From Tissierellia bacterium (GTDB lineage: Bacteria; Bacillota; Clostridia; Tissierellales; Sedimentibacteraceae), in assembly GCA_028709465.1 (NCBI GenBank), contig JAQVWY010000007.1, positions 1 through 52,080 of the forward strand: a stretch of 52,080 nucleotides of DNA, written 5' to 3'. The notes beneath the pieces are model-generated. The model did not search any database. It had not been told where the DNA came from and was given only the letters and a program-made list of their open reading frames with translations. Numbering within the stretch: position 1 is the first letter of the stretch; the number at the start of each line of letters is the position of its first letter. Positions 44,521 to 52,080 of this stretch are shown here, piece after piece. Both the position numbers and the translations under genes were made by a program.

Positions 44521-44575
44521 AATTATAAAGAATTGAGAATTAATTTCTGCATTCTACATTCTTAATTCTGCATTA
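44521..44575. repeat. AT-rich low-complexity repeat upstream of hprK
   Basis: Contains AGAATTGAGAATTAATT, then TTCTGCATTCTACATTCTTA and ATTCTGCATTA. Read on the other strand it resembles the sequence AGAATGCAAAGAATGCAGAA at the very end of the window (52061-52080), in the opposite orientation. Probably a dispersed intergenic repeat. Confidence 0.4.
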
Positions 44576-44596
44576 ATAAAAGGATGGTATAAGCAA

Positions 44597-45511
44597 ATGG
44601 CATATGTAAAGCTTGAAGATTTAATAAGTTACATGGGTCTTGAACCGGTGTATTATCCTGAAGACGTGCAATCGCGGATTTATACACCAGAAATAGTAAG
44701 ACCAGGACTTCAAATGGCAGGATATTTTGATTTGTTTGCATTTGAAAGAGTTCAAATAATGGGAAAAACTGAAATGTATTATATAAGAACATTAAGTGAA
44801 GATGTAAAAAAGGAAAGGCTTGATAAATTTTTTAGTTATCCAATTCCAGCTTTAGTAGTGGCAAATGAAATGAATGTTGATGATACAATAATATTTTATG
44901 CTAAAAAATATAAAAGACCTGTATTCAAAGCAAATGCTAAAACAACAAGATTAGTAAATGTGATGATAAGCTATCTTGAGGAAGAACTTGCTCAAGAGAC
45001 TACCGTACACGGTGTATGCTTAGAAGTATTTGGTATAGGTGTTTTTATAAAAGGAAAAAGTGGAATAGGTAAAAGCGAAACTTCTTTAGAATTAATAAAT
45101 AGAGGACATAGACTTATTGCAGACGATGCGGTTATTATAAAGAAAGTGGACAACAGGTTAAAAGGAACATGCCCAGAACTTACTCAACATTTAATGGAAA
45201 TCAGAGGTATTGGAATATTAGATATTAAACACTTATTTGGTGTAGGATCTATAAAACTAGAACAGTATATAGAGCTTGCAATAGAGCTTGAAGAATGGGA
45301 TGAAAAAAAAGAATATGACAGAATAGGGATGGATGATAATTTTATAGAAATACTAGATGTAAAAATCCCTAGCGTTGTAATACCTGTAAGGCCTGGAAGA
45401 AATATATCAGCTATAATAGAAATAGCAGCTAAAAATCATAGACAGAAGTTATTGGGCTACAATGCATTGGATATGTATACTAAACGATTTTATAACATGG
45501 TTCAGTGTTAG
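44597..45511 (+). CDS. hprK: HPr kinase/phosphorylase
   Basis: Phosphorylates Ser46 of HPr for carbon catabolite control and removes the phosphate again. The 304-residue protein has an N-terminal domain to about 130, then HGVCLEVFGIGVFIKGKSGI leading to the Walker A loop GKSGIGKS (153-160). The catalytic ADDAVII lies near 174, and the signature LMEIRGIGILDIKHLFGVGS follows. The C-terminal KNHRQKLLGYNALD completes the family pattern. No HPr or lgt gene is adjacent. RBS AAAGGATGG. Confidence 0.95.
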   Translation: MAYVKLEDLISYMGLEPVYYPEDVQSRIYTPEIVRPGLQMAGYFDLFAFERVQIMGKTEMYYIRTLSEDVKKERLDKFFSYPIPALVVANEMNVDDTIIFYAKKYKRPVFKANAKTTRLVNVMISYLEEELAQETTVHGVCLEVFGIGVFIKGKSGIGKSETSLELINRGHRLIADDAVIIKKVDNRLKGTCPELTQHLMEIRGIGILDIKHLFGVGSIKLEQYIELAIELEEWDEKKEYDRIGMDDNFIEILDVKIPSVVIPVRPGRNISAIIEIAAKNHRQKLLGYNALDMYTKRFYNMVQC

Positions 45512-45540
45512 TAATATAATTTTTAAAATTATATTACTAA
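45508..45540. terminator. Perfect 33-bp palindrome at the hprK stop
   Basis: Two 16-nt arms (TTAGTAATATAATTTT and its complement) with a single central base. It includes the hprK stop codon. It is probably a weak, AT-rich terminator hairpin, although no long T run follows. Confidence 0.45.
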
Positions 45541-45737
45541 AGTATAAATATTAAGAAGTTTTTGTTGAAAACTAAAAAAATTTATATAATTTGCAAAATG
45601 GTAAGTTATATATAATTGATATTTTAAGCAAATCTTCTGAAAACGTTATTCGATAGTGCAATTTTGACGATTAGTAAAATTATAATTAGATATCTAACAA
45701 ATTATTTTTAATTTAATACAAGGAGGTATTATTTTAG

Positions 45738-45766
45738 TTGCATATTACAAACATTTAGGTTATAAT
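45738..45766 (+). promoter_or_regulatory. Promoter for nifJ
   Basis: TTGCAT (45738-45743), 17-nt spacer, TATAAT (45761-45766). The start codon is 42 nt further on, at 45809. An AAGGAGG at 45719-45725 lies upstream of the promoter with no gene behind it. Confidence 0.7.
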
Positions 45767-45808
45767 TTCTACAGAAACTTGTTTATAATTTAATAGGAGG
45801 ATATATAT

Positions 45809-48800
45809 ATGTCAAAAGTTATGAAAACTATGGATGGAAATAACGCAGCAGCGCATGTCTCATATGCATTTACAGATGTTGCAGCTATATTTCCTATTAC
45901 ACCTTCATCACCAATGGCTGAATTAGCTGATGAATGGGCTGCCCATGGACAAAAGAACATTTTTGGACAAACAGTTAAAGTTGTTGAAATGCAGTCAGAA
46001 GGCGGTGCCGCAGGAGCAGTTCACGGTTCATTGCAAGCAGGTGCTTTAACAACTACTTATACAGCTTCACAGGGATTATTGTTAATGATTCCTAACATGT
46101 ATAAAATAGCAGGTGAGTTATTACCAGCTGTATTTCATGTAACTGCAAGAGCTATTGCTGGCCATGCTTTATCAATCTTTGGTGATCATTCTGACGTAAT
46201 GGCAGCAAGACAAACTGGGTTCGCATTATTGGCATCAAGCAGTGTTCAAGAAGCAATGGATTTAGCAGGTGTTGCTCACTTAGCTACTCTTAAAGCAAGA
46301 GTGCCTTTTTTACATTTCTTTGATGGCTTTAGAACATCTCACGAAATTCAAAAAATAGAAGTTATTGACTATGCTGATTTTGAAAGATTAGTTGATATGG
46401 ATGCAGTTAATGAATTTAGAAGAAGAGCATTAAATCCAGAACATCCAGTAACTAGAGGTACAGCTCAAAATCCAGACATATTCTTCCAAGCTAGAGAAGC
46501 ATCAAATAAATACTATGAAGCAGTTCCTGATATAGTTGCTGACTATATGAAAGAAATAGAAAAAATAACAGGAAGAGAATATAAACCATTTAACTATTAT
46601 GGAGCACCAGATGCTGAAAGAATAATAGTTGCTATGGGATCAGTTACAGAAACAGCTGAAGAAGTAATTGATTATTTAAATGCAAAAGGTGAAAAAGTTG
46701 GTTTAGTAATAGTACACTTATACAGACCTTTCTCAGAAAAATATTTCTTTGACGTATTACCAAAAACCGTTAAAAAGGTAGCAGTACTTGATAGATGTAA
46801 AGAACCAGGTGCAGTTGGAGAACCATTGTACTTAGATGTTAAAGCATTATTCTATAATAAAGAAAACGCACCAGTAATAGTTGGCGGAAGATATGGATTA
46901 GGTTCAAAAGACACTACTCCAGCTCAAATATTTGCAATTTACAACAATTTAAAACAAGAAGAACCAAAGAATGGTTTCACAATCGGTATAAATGATGATG
47001 TTACATTTACATCATTAGAAATTCCTCCAGTTGTTAATACATCAGCTCCTGGAACAATTAGATGTAAATTCTGGGGTCTTGGTTCAGATGGTACTGTTGG
47101 AGCTAACAAAGATGCTATAAAAATTATCGGTGACCATACAAACATGTATGCTCAGGGATATTTTTCATATGACTCTAAAAAATCAGGCGGTGTAACTGTA
47201 TCTCACTTGAGATTTGGTAAATCACCTATTAGATCAACTTATTTAATAGATGAAGCGGACTTTGTTTCATTGTCACAACAATCATATGTTGATAAATATG
47301 ATGTGTTAACAGGACTTAAAAAAGGCGGTAAATTCTTATTAAATACACTTTGGGATAAAGAAGAATTAGAAGCAAATTTACCAGCAAAATATAAAAGATA
47401 TTTAGCTGAAAATGAAATAGATTTTTATACAGTTAATGCTACAAAATTAGCTCAAGAAATAGGACTTGGAAACAGAACAAACATGATCATTCAATCTGCA
47501 TTCTTTAAGTTAGCTAATGTTATTCCTTTAGAAGATGCAGTTGAATACTTAAATGCTGCTATTGTTAAATCTTACGGTAAAAAAGGCGATAAAATAGTAA
47601 ACATGAACAAAGAAGCTGTTCAAAAAGGTATTGCAGAATTAGTTAAAGTTGAAATACCTGAATCATGGAAGAATGCTGTTGATGATGATAAAGCTAACAG
47701 TGGATTAGTAGTACCATTTACTGAAGATGAAAAGCCAGAATTTGTTAAAAATGTAGCTGATGTTATGAACAGACAAGAAGGTGACAGCCTTCCAGTAAGC
47801 ACATTTGTTGATATAGAAGACGGTACATTCCCTGCAGGAACAGCTGCATATGAAAAGAGAGGAATTGCAGTTGAAGTTCCAAAATGGAGACCAGAAAATT
47901 GTATTCAGTGTAACCAATGTTCATTTGTATGTCCTCACGCAGTTATTAGACCAACATTGTTAAATGAAGAAGAAAAAACAAATGCTCCAGAAGGTTTTGA
48001 AACTGTTAAAGCAATAGGTAAGGGATTAGAAGGATTAGAATACAGAATAGCTATAAGCCCATTAGATTGTACAGGATGCGGAAACTGTGCAGATATCTGT
48101 CCAGGTAAAAAAGGCGAAAAAGCTCTTGTAATGACTCCAATTGCTGAAGAAACAAAAGCTGGAATTCCAAATTGGAAATACGCTACTGAAAAAGTAACTA
48201 TAAAAGATAGTTTAATGGATAAAAATACTGTAAAAGGCAGCCAGTTCTGCATGCCATATTTTGAATTCTCAGGTGCATGTGCAGGCTGTGGTGAAACAGC
48301 TTACGTTAAAACTATTACTCAATTATTTGGTGATAGAATGATGGTAGCTAATGCTACTGGATGTTCATCAATTTGGGGAGCTTCAGCACCAGCAACTCCA
48401 TATACAAAAGACTGTAATGGAAGAGGTCCATCATGGGCTAACTCATTGTTTGAGGACAATGCTGAATTTGGATTTGGTATGGCAACTGCTGTACAACAAA
48501 TGAGAAATTCAATTCAAACTTCAATGGAAAATTTATTAGAAAAAGATATTCCTCAAAATGTTAAAGATGCATTTAATGAATGGATTGCAAACAAAAATAA
48601 TGGTGAACAGTCAAGAGCTGCATCAGAAAAAGTTCTCGTTGAATTAGGTGGATTAACTCCATGTGATGCATGTGCAAAAGATGTACAAAATATTTTAGAT
48701 AAAAAAGATTACTTAGTTAAGAAATCACAATGGATATTTGGTGGAGACGGCTGGGCATATGATATAGGATATGGCGGATTAGATCACGTATTAGCATCTG

Positions 48801-49375
48801 GTGAAGACGTAAATGTATTAGTACTTGACACTGAAGTTTACTCAAATACAGGTGGTCAGTCATCAAAAGCAACTCCAACTGCTTCAATTGCTAAATTTGC
48901 TGCTTCAGGTAAGAGAGTTAAGAAGAAAGATCTTGGTATGATAGCTGCAACTTATGGTTATGTATATGTAGCTCAAGTTGCTATAGGTGCTAACATGAAT
49001 CAATTCTTAAAAGCAGTAAAAGAAGCTGAAAGCTATGATGGACCATCATTAATCATCGCTTACGCTCCATGTATCAATCATGGTATTAAAGCAGGTATGG
49101 GTAAAACTGTTGAAAGAGAAAAGAAAGCTGTTGAAGCTGGATACTGGCATTTATACAGATTCAACCCACTTCTTAAAGAAGAAGGAAAGAATCCATTTAC
49201 ATTAGATTCTAAAGCTCCAACTGCTTCATTTAGAGAATTCCTTGAAGGTGAAGTAAGATACGCTTCATTAAAGGGAGCATTCCCAGAAGTAGCTGAACAA
49301 TTATATGCTAAAGCAGAAGCTGATGCAAAAGATAGATATGAAGGCTATGTAAGAATGTCTGAAATGAAGTATTAA
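45809..49375 (+). CDS. nifJ: Pyruvate:ferredoxin (flavodoxin) oxidoreductase
   Basis: Oxidises pyruvate with coenzyme A to acetyl-CoA, CO2 and reduced ferredoxin, central to fermentation. The 1188-residue single chain has the usual order: domain I (MDGNNAAAHVSYAFTDVAAI, with PITPSSPMAE), domain II transketolase-like, domain III gamma-like near 420-620. Two 4Fe-4S ferredoxin motifs follow (CIQCNQCSFVCP from Cys698 and CTGCGNCADICPG from Cys754). The thiamine diphosphate domain has CAGCGET near 824 and GGDGWAYDIGYGG. The codon use looks optimised and the RBS (TAGGAGG) is strong, both fitting high expression. Confidence 0.96.
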   Translation: MSKVMKTMDGNNAAAHVSYAFTDVAAIFPITPSSPMAELADEWAAHGQKNIFGQTVKVVEMQSEGGAAGAVHGSLQAGALTTTYTASQGLLLMIPNMYKIAGELLPAVFHVTARAIAGHALSIFGDHSDVMAARQTGFALLASSSVQEAMDLAGVAHLATLKARVPFLHFFDGFRTSHEIQKIEVIDYADFERLVDMDAVNEFRRRALNPEHPVTRGTAQNPDIFFQAREASNKYYEAVPDIVADYMKEIEKITGREYKPFNYYGAPDAERIIVAMGSVTETAEEVIDYLNAKGEKVGLVIVHLYRPFSEKYFFDVLPKTVKKVAVLDRCKEPGAVGEPLYLDVKALFYNKENAPVIVGGRYGLGSKDTTPAQIFAIYNNLKQEEPKNGFTIGINDDVTFTSLEIPPVVNTSAPGTIRCKFWGLGSDGTVGANKDAIKIIGDHTNMYAQGYFSYDSKKSGGVTVSHLRFGKSPIRSTYLIDEADFVSLSQQSYVDKYDVLTGLKKGGKFLLNTLWDKEELEANLPAKYKRYLAENEIDFYTVNATKLAQEIGLGNRTNMIIQSAFFKLANVIPLEDAVEYLNAAIVKSYGKKGDKIVNMNKEAVQKGIAELVKVEIPESWKNAVDDDKANSGLVVPFTEDEKPEFVKNVADVMNRQEGDSLPVSTFVDIEDGTFPAGTAAYEKRGIAVEVPKWRPENCIQCNQCSFVCPHAVIRPTLLNEEEKTNAPEGFETVKAIGKGLEGLEYRIAISPLDCTGCGNCADICPGKKGEKALVMTPIAEETKAGIPNWKYATEKVTIKDSLMDKNTVKGSQFCMPYFEFSGACAGCGETAYVKTITQLFGDRMMVANATGCSSIWGASAPATPYTKDCNGRGPSWANSLFEDNAEFGFGMATAVQQMRNSIQTSMENLLEKDIPQNVKDAFNEWIANKNNGEQSRAASEKVLVELGGLTPCDACAKDVQNILDKKDYLVKKSQWIFGGDGWAYDIGYGGLDHVLASGEDVNVLVLDTEVYSNTGGQSSKATPTASIAKFAASGKRVKKKDLGMIAATYGYVYVAQVAIGANMNQFLKAVKEAESYDGPSLIIAYAPCINHGIKAGMGKTVEREKKAVEAGYWHLYRFNPLLKEEGKNPFTLDSKAPTASFREFLEGEVRYASLKGAFPEVAEQLYAKAEADAKDRYEGYVRMSEMKY

Positions 49376-49411
49376 TTTCAATAAATATAAACAATTAAAT
49401 TAGTTTAGAAG

Positions 49412-49440
49412 GGCAGTTCAAATGAACTGCCTTTTTTTTT
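49412..49440 (+). terminator. Intrinsic terminator after nifJ
   Basis: GGCAGTTC (49412-49419) and GAACTGCC (49424-49431), a 4-nt loop, then nine T. A classic strong terminator. Confidence 0.9.
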
Positions 49441-49468
49441 CCTTGTAATAATTCATGAATTACAATAT

Positions 49469-49565
49469 AATAAATACAATAGATGAAACAAAACCTTTTG
49501 GTTTTGTCTGATGTATTTATTGAATTTTTGTGAAGCAAGCCTTTTTACGGCTTGCATTTATGATA
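49469..49565 (+). promoter_or_regulatory. Conserved structured leader element, copy 2
   Basis: The last 56 nt match the copy at 24481-24536 at 50 positions. The fold is kept with different bases: outer stem AATAAATAC (49469-49477) with GTATTTATT (49513-49521), inner hairpin ACAAAACC (49488-49495) with GGTTTTGT (49500-49507), and a hairpin GCAAGCC (49535-49541) with GGCTTGC (49549-49555). An extended -10-like TGATATAAT begins at 49561. The murF start lies 42 nt downstream. Confidence 0.5.
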
Positions 49566-49607
49566 TAATGATTAAGAAATAATGATTTTCATGAAAGAAG
49601 GACTAAA

Positions 49608-50999
49608 ATGGTTAAAATGTATATTAAAGAACTTATAGATATATTAAATGCTGAAATTGTTGGTAATATCGATTTAAATAAATATTTTAAAGGAATATGC
49701 ATAGATTCAAGAAAAGCATCAGAAAATAATTTATTTGTTCCAATAGAAGGGGAAACTACAAATGGGCACAAATACGTACAGGATGCTATAAAGCAAGGAA
49801 TTTCTGCTACTCTATGGAATAAGAAGGAATCAAGTCCACCTGATAACATAGGAGTTATTTTAGTTGATGATACGGTGGAGGCTTTACAAAAATTATCAAA
49901 AGCATACAGAAATAAATTAAAAACTAAATTCATTGGTATTACAGGAAGCAATGGAAAAACTTCTACAAAAGACATAACAGCTGGAATATTGTCTCAAAAG
50001 TATAAAACCCAAAAAACAATTGGAAATTATAATACAGAAATAGGTGTCCCATATACATTGTTAAGTTTAGATGAGGATTGTGAAGTTGCAGTTATAGAAA
50101 TGGGAATGGAAAGAAAGGGAGAAATAGATTTTCTAACTAAATTAGTTCAACCTGATATAGGTATTATAACAAGCGTTGGAATGGTACATATAGATAATTT
50201 TTCATCTATTGAAGAAATAGCAAAGGCAAAATTAGAATTAGTAAATGGTATTAAAGATGATGGCTTATTTATATATTTTGGAGATGATTCGCTAATTAAA
50301 AATACTGTTTATAATACTGAAATTAATAAAGGTATTAGAAAAGCAACTTTTGGATTAAATAATACTAATACATTATGGTTAGAAAAAATTGATGAAAAAT
50401 TAGATGGTATCACATTTAAAGTAAGTGATAATGATTTTGACGAGCTTTTTATTGAAATGTTAGGTAAACATCAAGCTTTAAACGCCCTTGCGGCAATATT
50501 AGCTGCAAAGGAATTAGGAATGAGTCCTGAAGAAATTAAATTAGGGTTATCTAAAATTGAGAAAACAGGTTTGAGAAATGAAGTTATTAATATAAATAAT
50601 TTAACAATTTTAAATGATTGTTACAAATCTAATCCAGTTAGTATAATGGCTGCCTTAGATATATTTGAGATGTTTAAAGGTGATAAAAAAATTGCTGTGC
50701 TTGGTGATATGTTAGGCTACAGAGAAATGAGCCATAATATACATTATAATGTAGGGGAAGGATTGAAAAAGTATAATATAGATGAACTTGTTACTATTGG
50801 TGTGGAATCTAAATTTATAGCAAAAGGTGCTCGGGAAAATACCAATATAAAAAAAATAATTGAATTTGATACAAAGGAAGAAGCAGCAAAATATTTGAGA
50901 AAATATTTAAATGATAGTGTTTCAATTCTTATAAAAGGTTCAAGGTTTTTAAAGTTAGAATATATAGCAAATACATTAAAGGAATATAATGGTGATTAA
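49608..50999 (+). CDS. murF: UDP-N-acetylmuramoyl-tripeptide--D-alanyl-D-alanine ligase
   Basis: Adds D-Ala-D-Ala to the peptidoglycan precursor in the cytoplasm. The 463-residue Mur ligase has an N-terminal UDP-binding domain with IDSRKASENNLFVPIEGETT. The ATP loop is GITGSNGKTSTKD (110-122), VIEMGMERKGEI is the magnesium-binding stretch, and ITSVGMVHIDNFSSIEEIAK follows. The C-terminal domain has NDCYKSNPVSIMAALDIFE and AVLGDMLGYREM. The gene is followed at once by a D-Ala ligase that supplies its substrate. It is preceded by the shared leader element. Confidence 0.94.
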   Translation: MVKMYIKELIDILNAEIVGNIDLNKYFKGICIDSRKASENNLFVPIEGETTNGHKYVQDAIKQGISATLWNKKESSPPDNIGVILVDDTVEALQKLSKAYRNKLKTKFIGITGSNGKTSTKDITAGILSQKYKTQKTIGNYNTEIGVPYTLLSLDEDCEVAVIEMGMERKGEIDFLTKLVQPDIGIITSVGMVHIDNFSSIEEIAKAKLELVNGIKDDGLFIYFGDDSLIKNTVYNTEINKGIRKATFGLNNTNTLWLEKIDEKLDGITFKVSDNDFDELFIEMLGKHQALNALAAILAAKELGMSPEEIKLGLSKIEKTGLRNEVININNLTILNDCYKSNPVSIMAALDIFEMFKGDKKIAVLGDMLGYREMSHNIHYNVGEGLKKYNIDELVTIGVESKFIAKGARENTNIKKIIEFDTKEEAAKYLRKYLNDSVSILIKGSRFLKLEYIANTLKEYNGD

Positions 51000-51000
51000 T

Positions 51001-52062
51001 ATGAAAAAAATTAAATTAGCTATTTTATTTGGAGGGAAATCTAACGAGTATACTATTTCCCTTCATTCAGCAGCTGCTATAATAAAAAATGTTCCAAGAG
51101 ATCTATATGATATAACATTAATTGGAATTACAGAAAGTGGAGAATGGCTATTATATGCGGGTAATGAAGAAAGTGTATACAATGATATTTGGCATAAAGA
51201 AAAAGTGTCACCTGTTTCATTAAGCATGGATGATAAATTTAAAGGATTTATTAAATATGATGAAGAAAATAATGAATATGAGAAAATAGAAATAGATTGC
51301 GTATTTCCTGTTCTTCATGGAAGAAATGGCGAAGATGGAACAGTTCAAGGATTATGTCAGTTAGCTGGAATTCCTTTTGTAGGCTGTGATATGACTTCAT
51401 CAGCAGTATGTATGGATAAAGAATTAACTCATATTGTTTGTGAGATGGCAGAAATTAAAACAGCACCATTTATGTCAGCTGTAAATTCAAGCAGTTTAAA
51501 CATAAAATTACTTTACGAAAACGCCTATGAAAAGTTAGGACTTCCCATGTTTATTAAGCCTGCTAATGCTGGTTCTTCTTTAGGTATAAGTAAAATTCGA
51601 AATTATGATGAATTTGAAAAAGGAATAATGGTAGCTTTTGAATGTGATAAAAAAGTTGTAATTGAATCAATGGTTGAAGGTTTTGAAATAGGATGTGCAG
51701 TAATAGGAAATGATAAATTGATAGTTGGAGAAGTTGATGAAATAGAAACTAAAAATGATTTTTTCGATTATGTTGAAAAGTATACTCAACATAATTCTAA
51801 AATCCATTGTCCTGCCAGAATTAGTACAGAAATGCAAAATAAAGCAAAAGAAATAGCGAAATCAGCATATAAGGCTTTAGGATGTAAAGGTATGGCTAGA
51901 ATAGACATGTTTGTAACTCCTGATAACAAAATATTATTAAATGAAGTAAATACTATTCCAGGACTTACGGATTTAAGCAGATATCCATCAATGTTAAAGA
52001 AAATTGGAATAGAATATAAAGATTTGATAGTTAAGTTAGTGGAATTAGCGATGGAGAAATAG
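51001..52062 (+). CDS. ddl: D-alanine--D-alanine ligase family protein, VanG-like
   Basis: ATP-grasp enzyme that joins D-Ala to a second D-amino acid for murein, 353 residues. It opens KIKLAILFGGKSNEYTISLH. Several blocks look closer to VanG/VanC-type D-Ala-D-Ser ligases than to housekeeping Ddl: IGITESGEWLLY, FPVLHGRNGEDGTVQGL, GCDMTSSAVCMDKELTH, FEIGCAVIGNDKLIVGEVDE, and FFDYVEKYTQHNSKI in the omega loop. NEVNTIPGLTDLSRYPSML is the metal and substrate end. Real D-Ser specificity cannot be read by eye, and no vanXY, vanT or vanRS gene is visible. The start could instead be 50989, which has AAAGGA 5 nt upstream; 51001 matches the family's usual N-terminus. It begins 1 nt after the murF stop. 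Confidence 0.85.
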   Translation: MKKIKLAILFGGKSNEYTISLHSAAAIIKNVPRDLYDITLIGITESGEWLLYAGNEESVYNDIWHKEKVSPVSLSMDDKFKGFIKYDEENNEYEKIEIDCVFPVLHGRNGEDGTVQGLCQLAGIPFVGCDMTSSAVCMDKELTHIVCEMAEIKTAPFMSAVNSSSLNIKLLYENAYEKLGLPMFIKPANAGSSLGISKIRNYDEFEKGIMVAFECDKKVVIESMVEGFEIGCAVIGNDKLIVGEVDEIETKNDFFDYVEKYTQHNSKIHCPARISTEMQNKAKEIAKSAYKALGCKGMARIDMFVTPDNKILLNEVNTIPGLTDLSRYPSMLKKIGIEYKDLIVKLVELAMEK

Positions 52063-52080
52063 AATGCAAAGAATGCAGAA

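Noticed and set aside
45719..45725. AAGGAGG that looks like a ribosome binding site
   Set aside because: Followed by the nifJ promoter hexamers and no usable frame; it lies upstream of transcription.
1..52080. tRNA genes, rRNA genes, CRISPR arrays, prophage modules
   Set aside because: No T-loop signatures, rRNA blocks, evenly spaced direct repeats or phage structural genes were seen on either strand.

Overview
The window is AT-rich DNA with strong Shine-Dalgarno sites and tightly packed genes. It comes from an anaerobic, fermentative Firmicute of the Clostridia/Tissierellia type. A single-chain pyruvate:ferredoxin oxidoreductase, an adenosylcobalamin-dependent ribonucleotide reductase, a double-headed acyl-CoA dehydratase activase, FeoAB, HPr kinase and a large share of plus-strand genes all fit. 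A Sedimentibacter-like amino-acid fermenter is my guess from gene content, not something proven here. I saw no rRNA, tRNA, CRISPR array, prophage or replication origin.

Layout. 1-8.8 kb is an accessory, partly eroded stretch: the end of an IS3-type element, a C45-type acyltransferase/hydrolase of different base composition, a DUF1836 regulator with DegV, a GNAT enzyme, an internally deleted CPBP-type membrane protein, D-cysteine desulfhydrase, an MFS exporter with an ArsR-type regulator, and a pseudogene. 8.9-12.8 kb holds a HhH-GPD glycosylase, a TetR regulator, and two divergent genes: a radical SAM enzyme and a relative that has lost the iron-sulfur cysteines. 12.9-17.1 kb is a non-homologous end-joining locus (ligD, a two-repeat protein, ku). 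17.2-24.2 kb holds ornithine carbamoyltransferase, ornithine aminotransferase and, convergently, the 1445-residue dehydratase activase.

24.5-31.6 kb carries a small PII-like protein, the phosphate transporter pstSCAB with a trailing HAD protein, and Fur-regulated feoAB. 31.7-37 kb carries msrA, a divergent uracil-DNA glycosylase, an ECF transporter S component with coaBC, an orphan soluble histidine kinase, and a free-standing MetH-activation-like protein. 37.1-45.5 kb carries NrdR-controlled nrdJ, a polysaccharide flippase, an M20 peptidase, uvrC and hprK, with repeat elements between them. 45.7-52.1 kb carries nifJ and the peptidoglycan pair murF plus a VanG-like D-Ala ligase.

The main points for follow-up are: (i) the radical SAM enzyme/pseudoenzyme pair with shared operator-like repeats; (ii) a conserved, apparently structured leader found 35-42 nt upstream of two unrelated genes (a PII-like protein and murF), about 25 kb apart; (iii) the two-repeat protein inside the NHEJ cluster; (iv) palindromic repeat families at 39.6, 41.1 and 44.4 kb; (v) the VanG-like ligase beside murF. 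All functions are read from protein motifs by eye; no database search was run.
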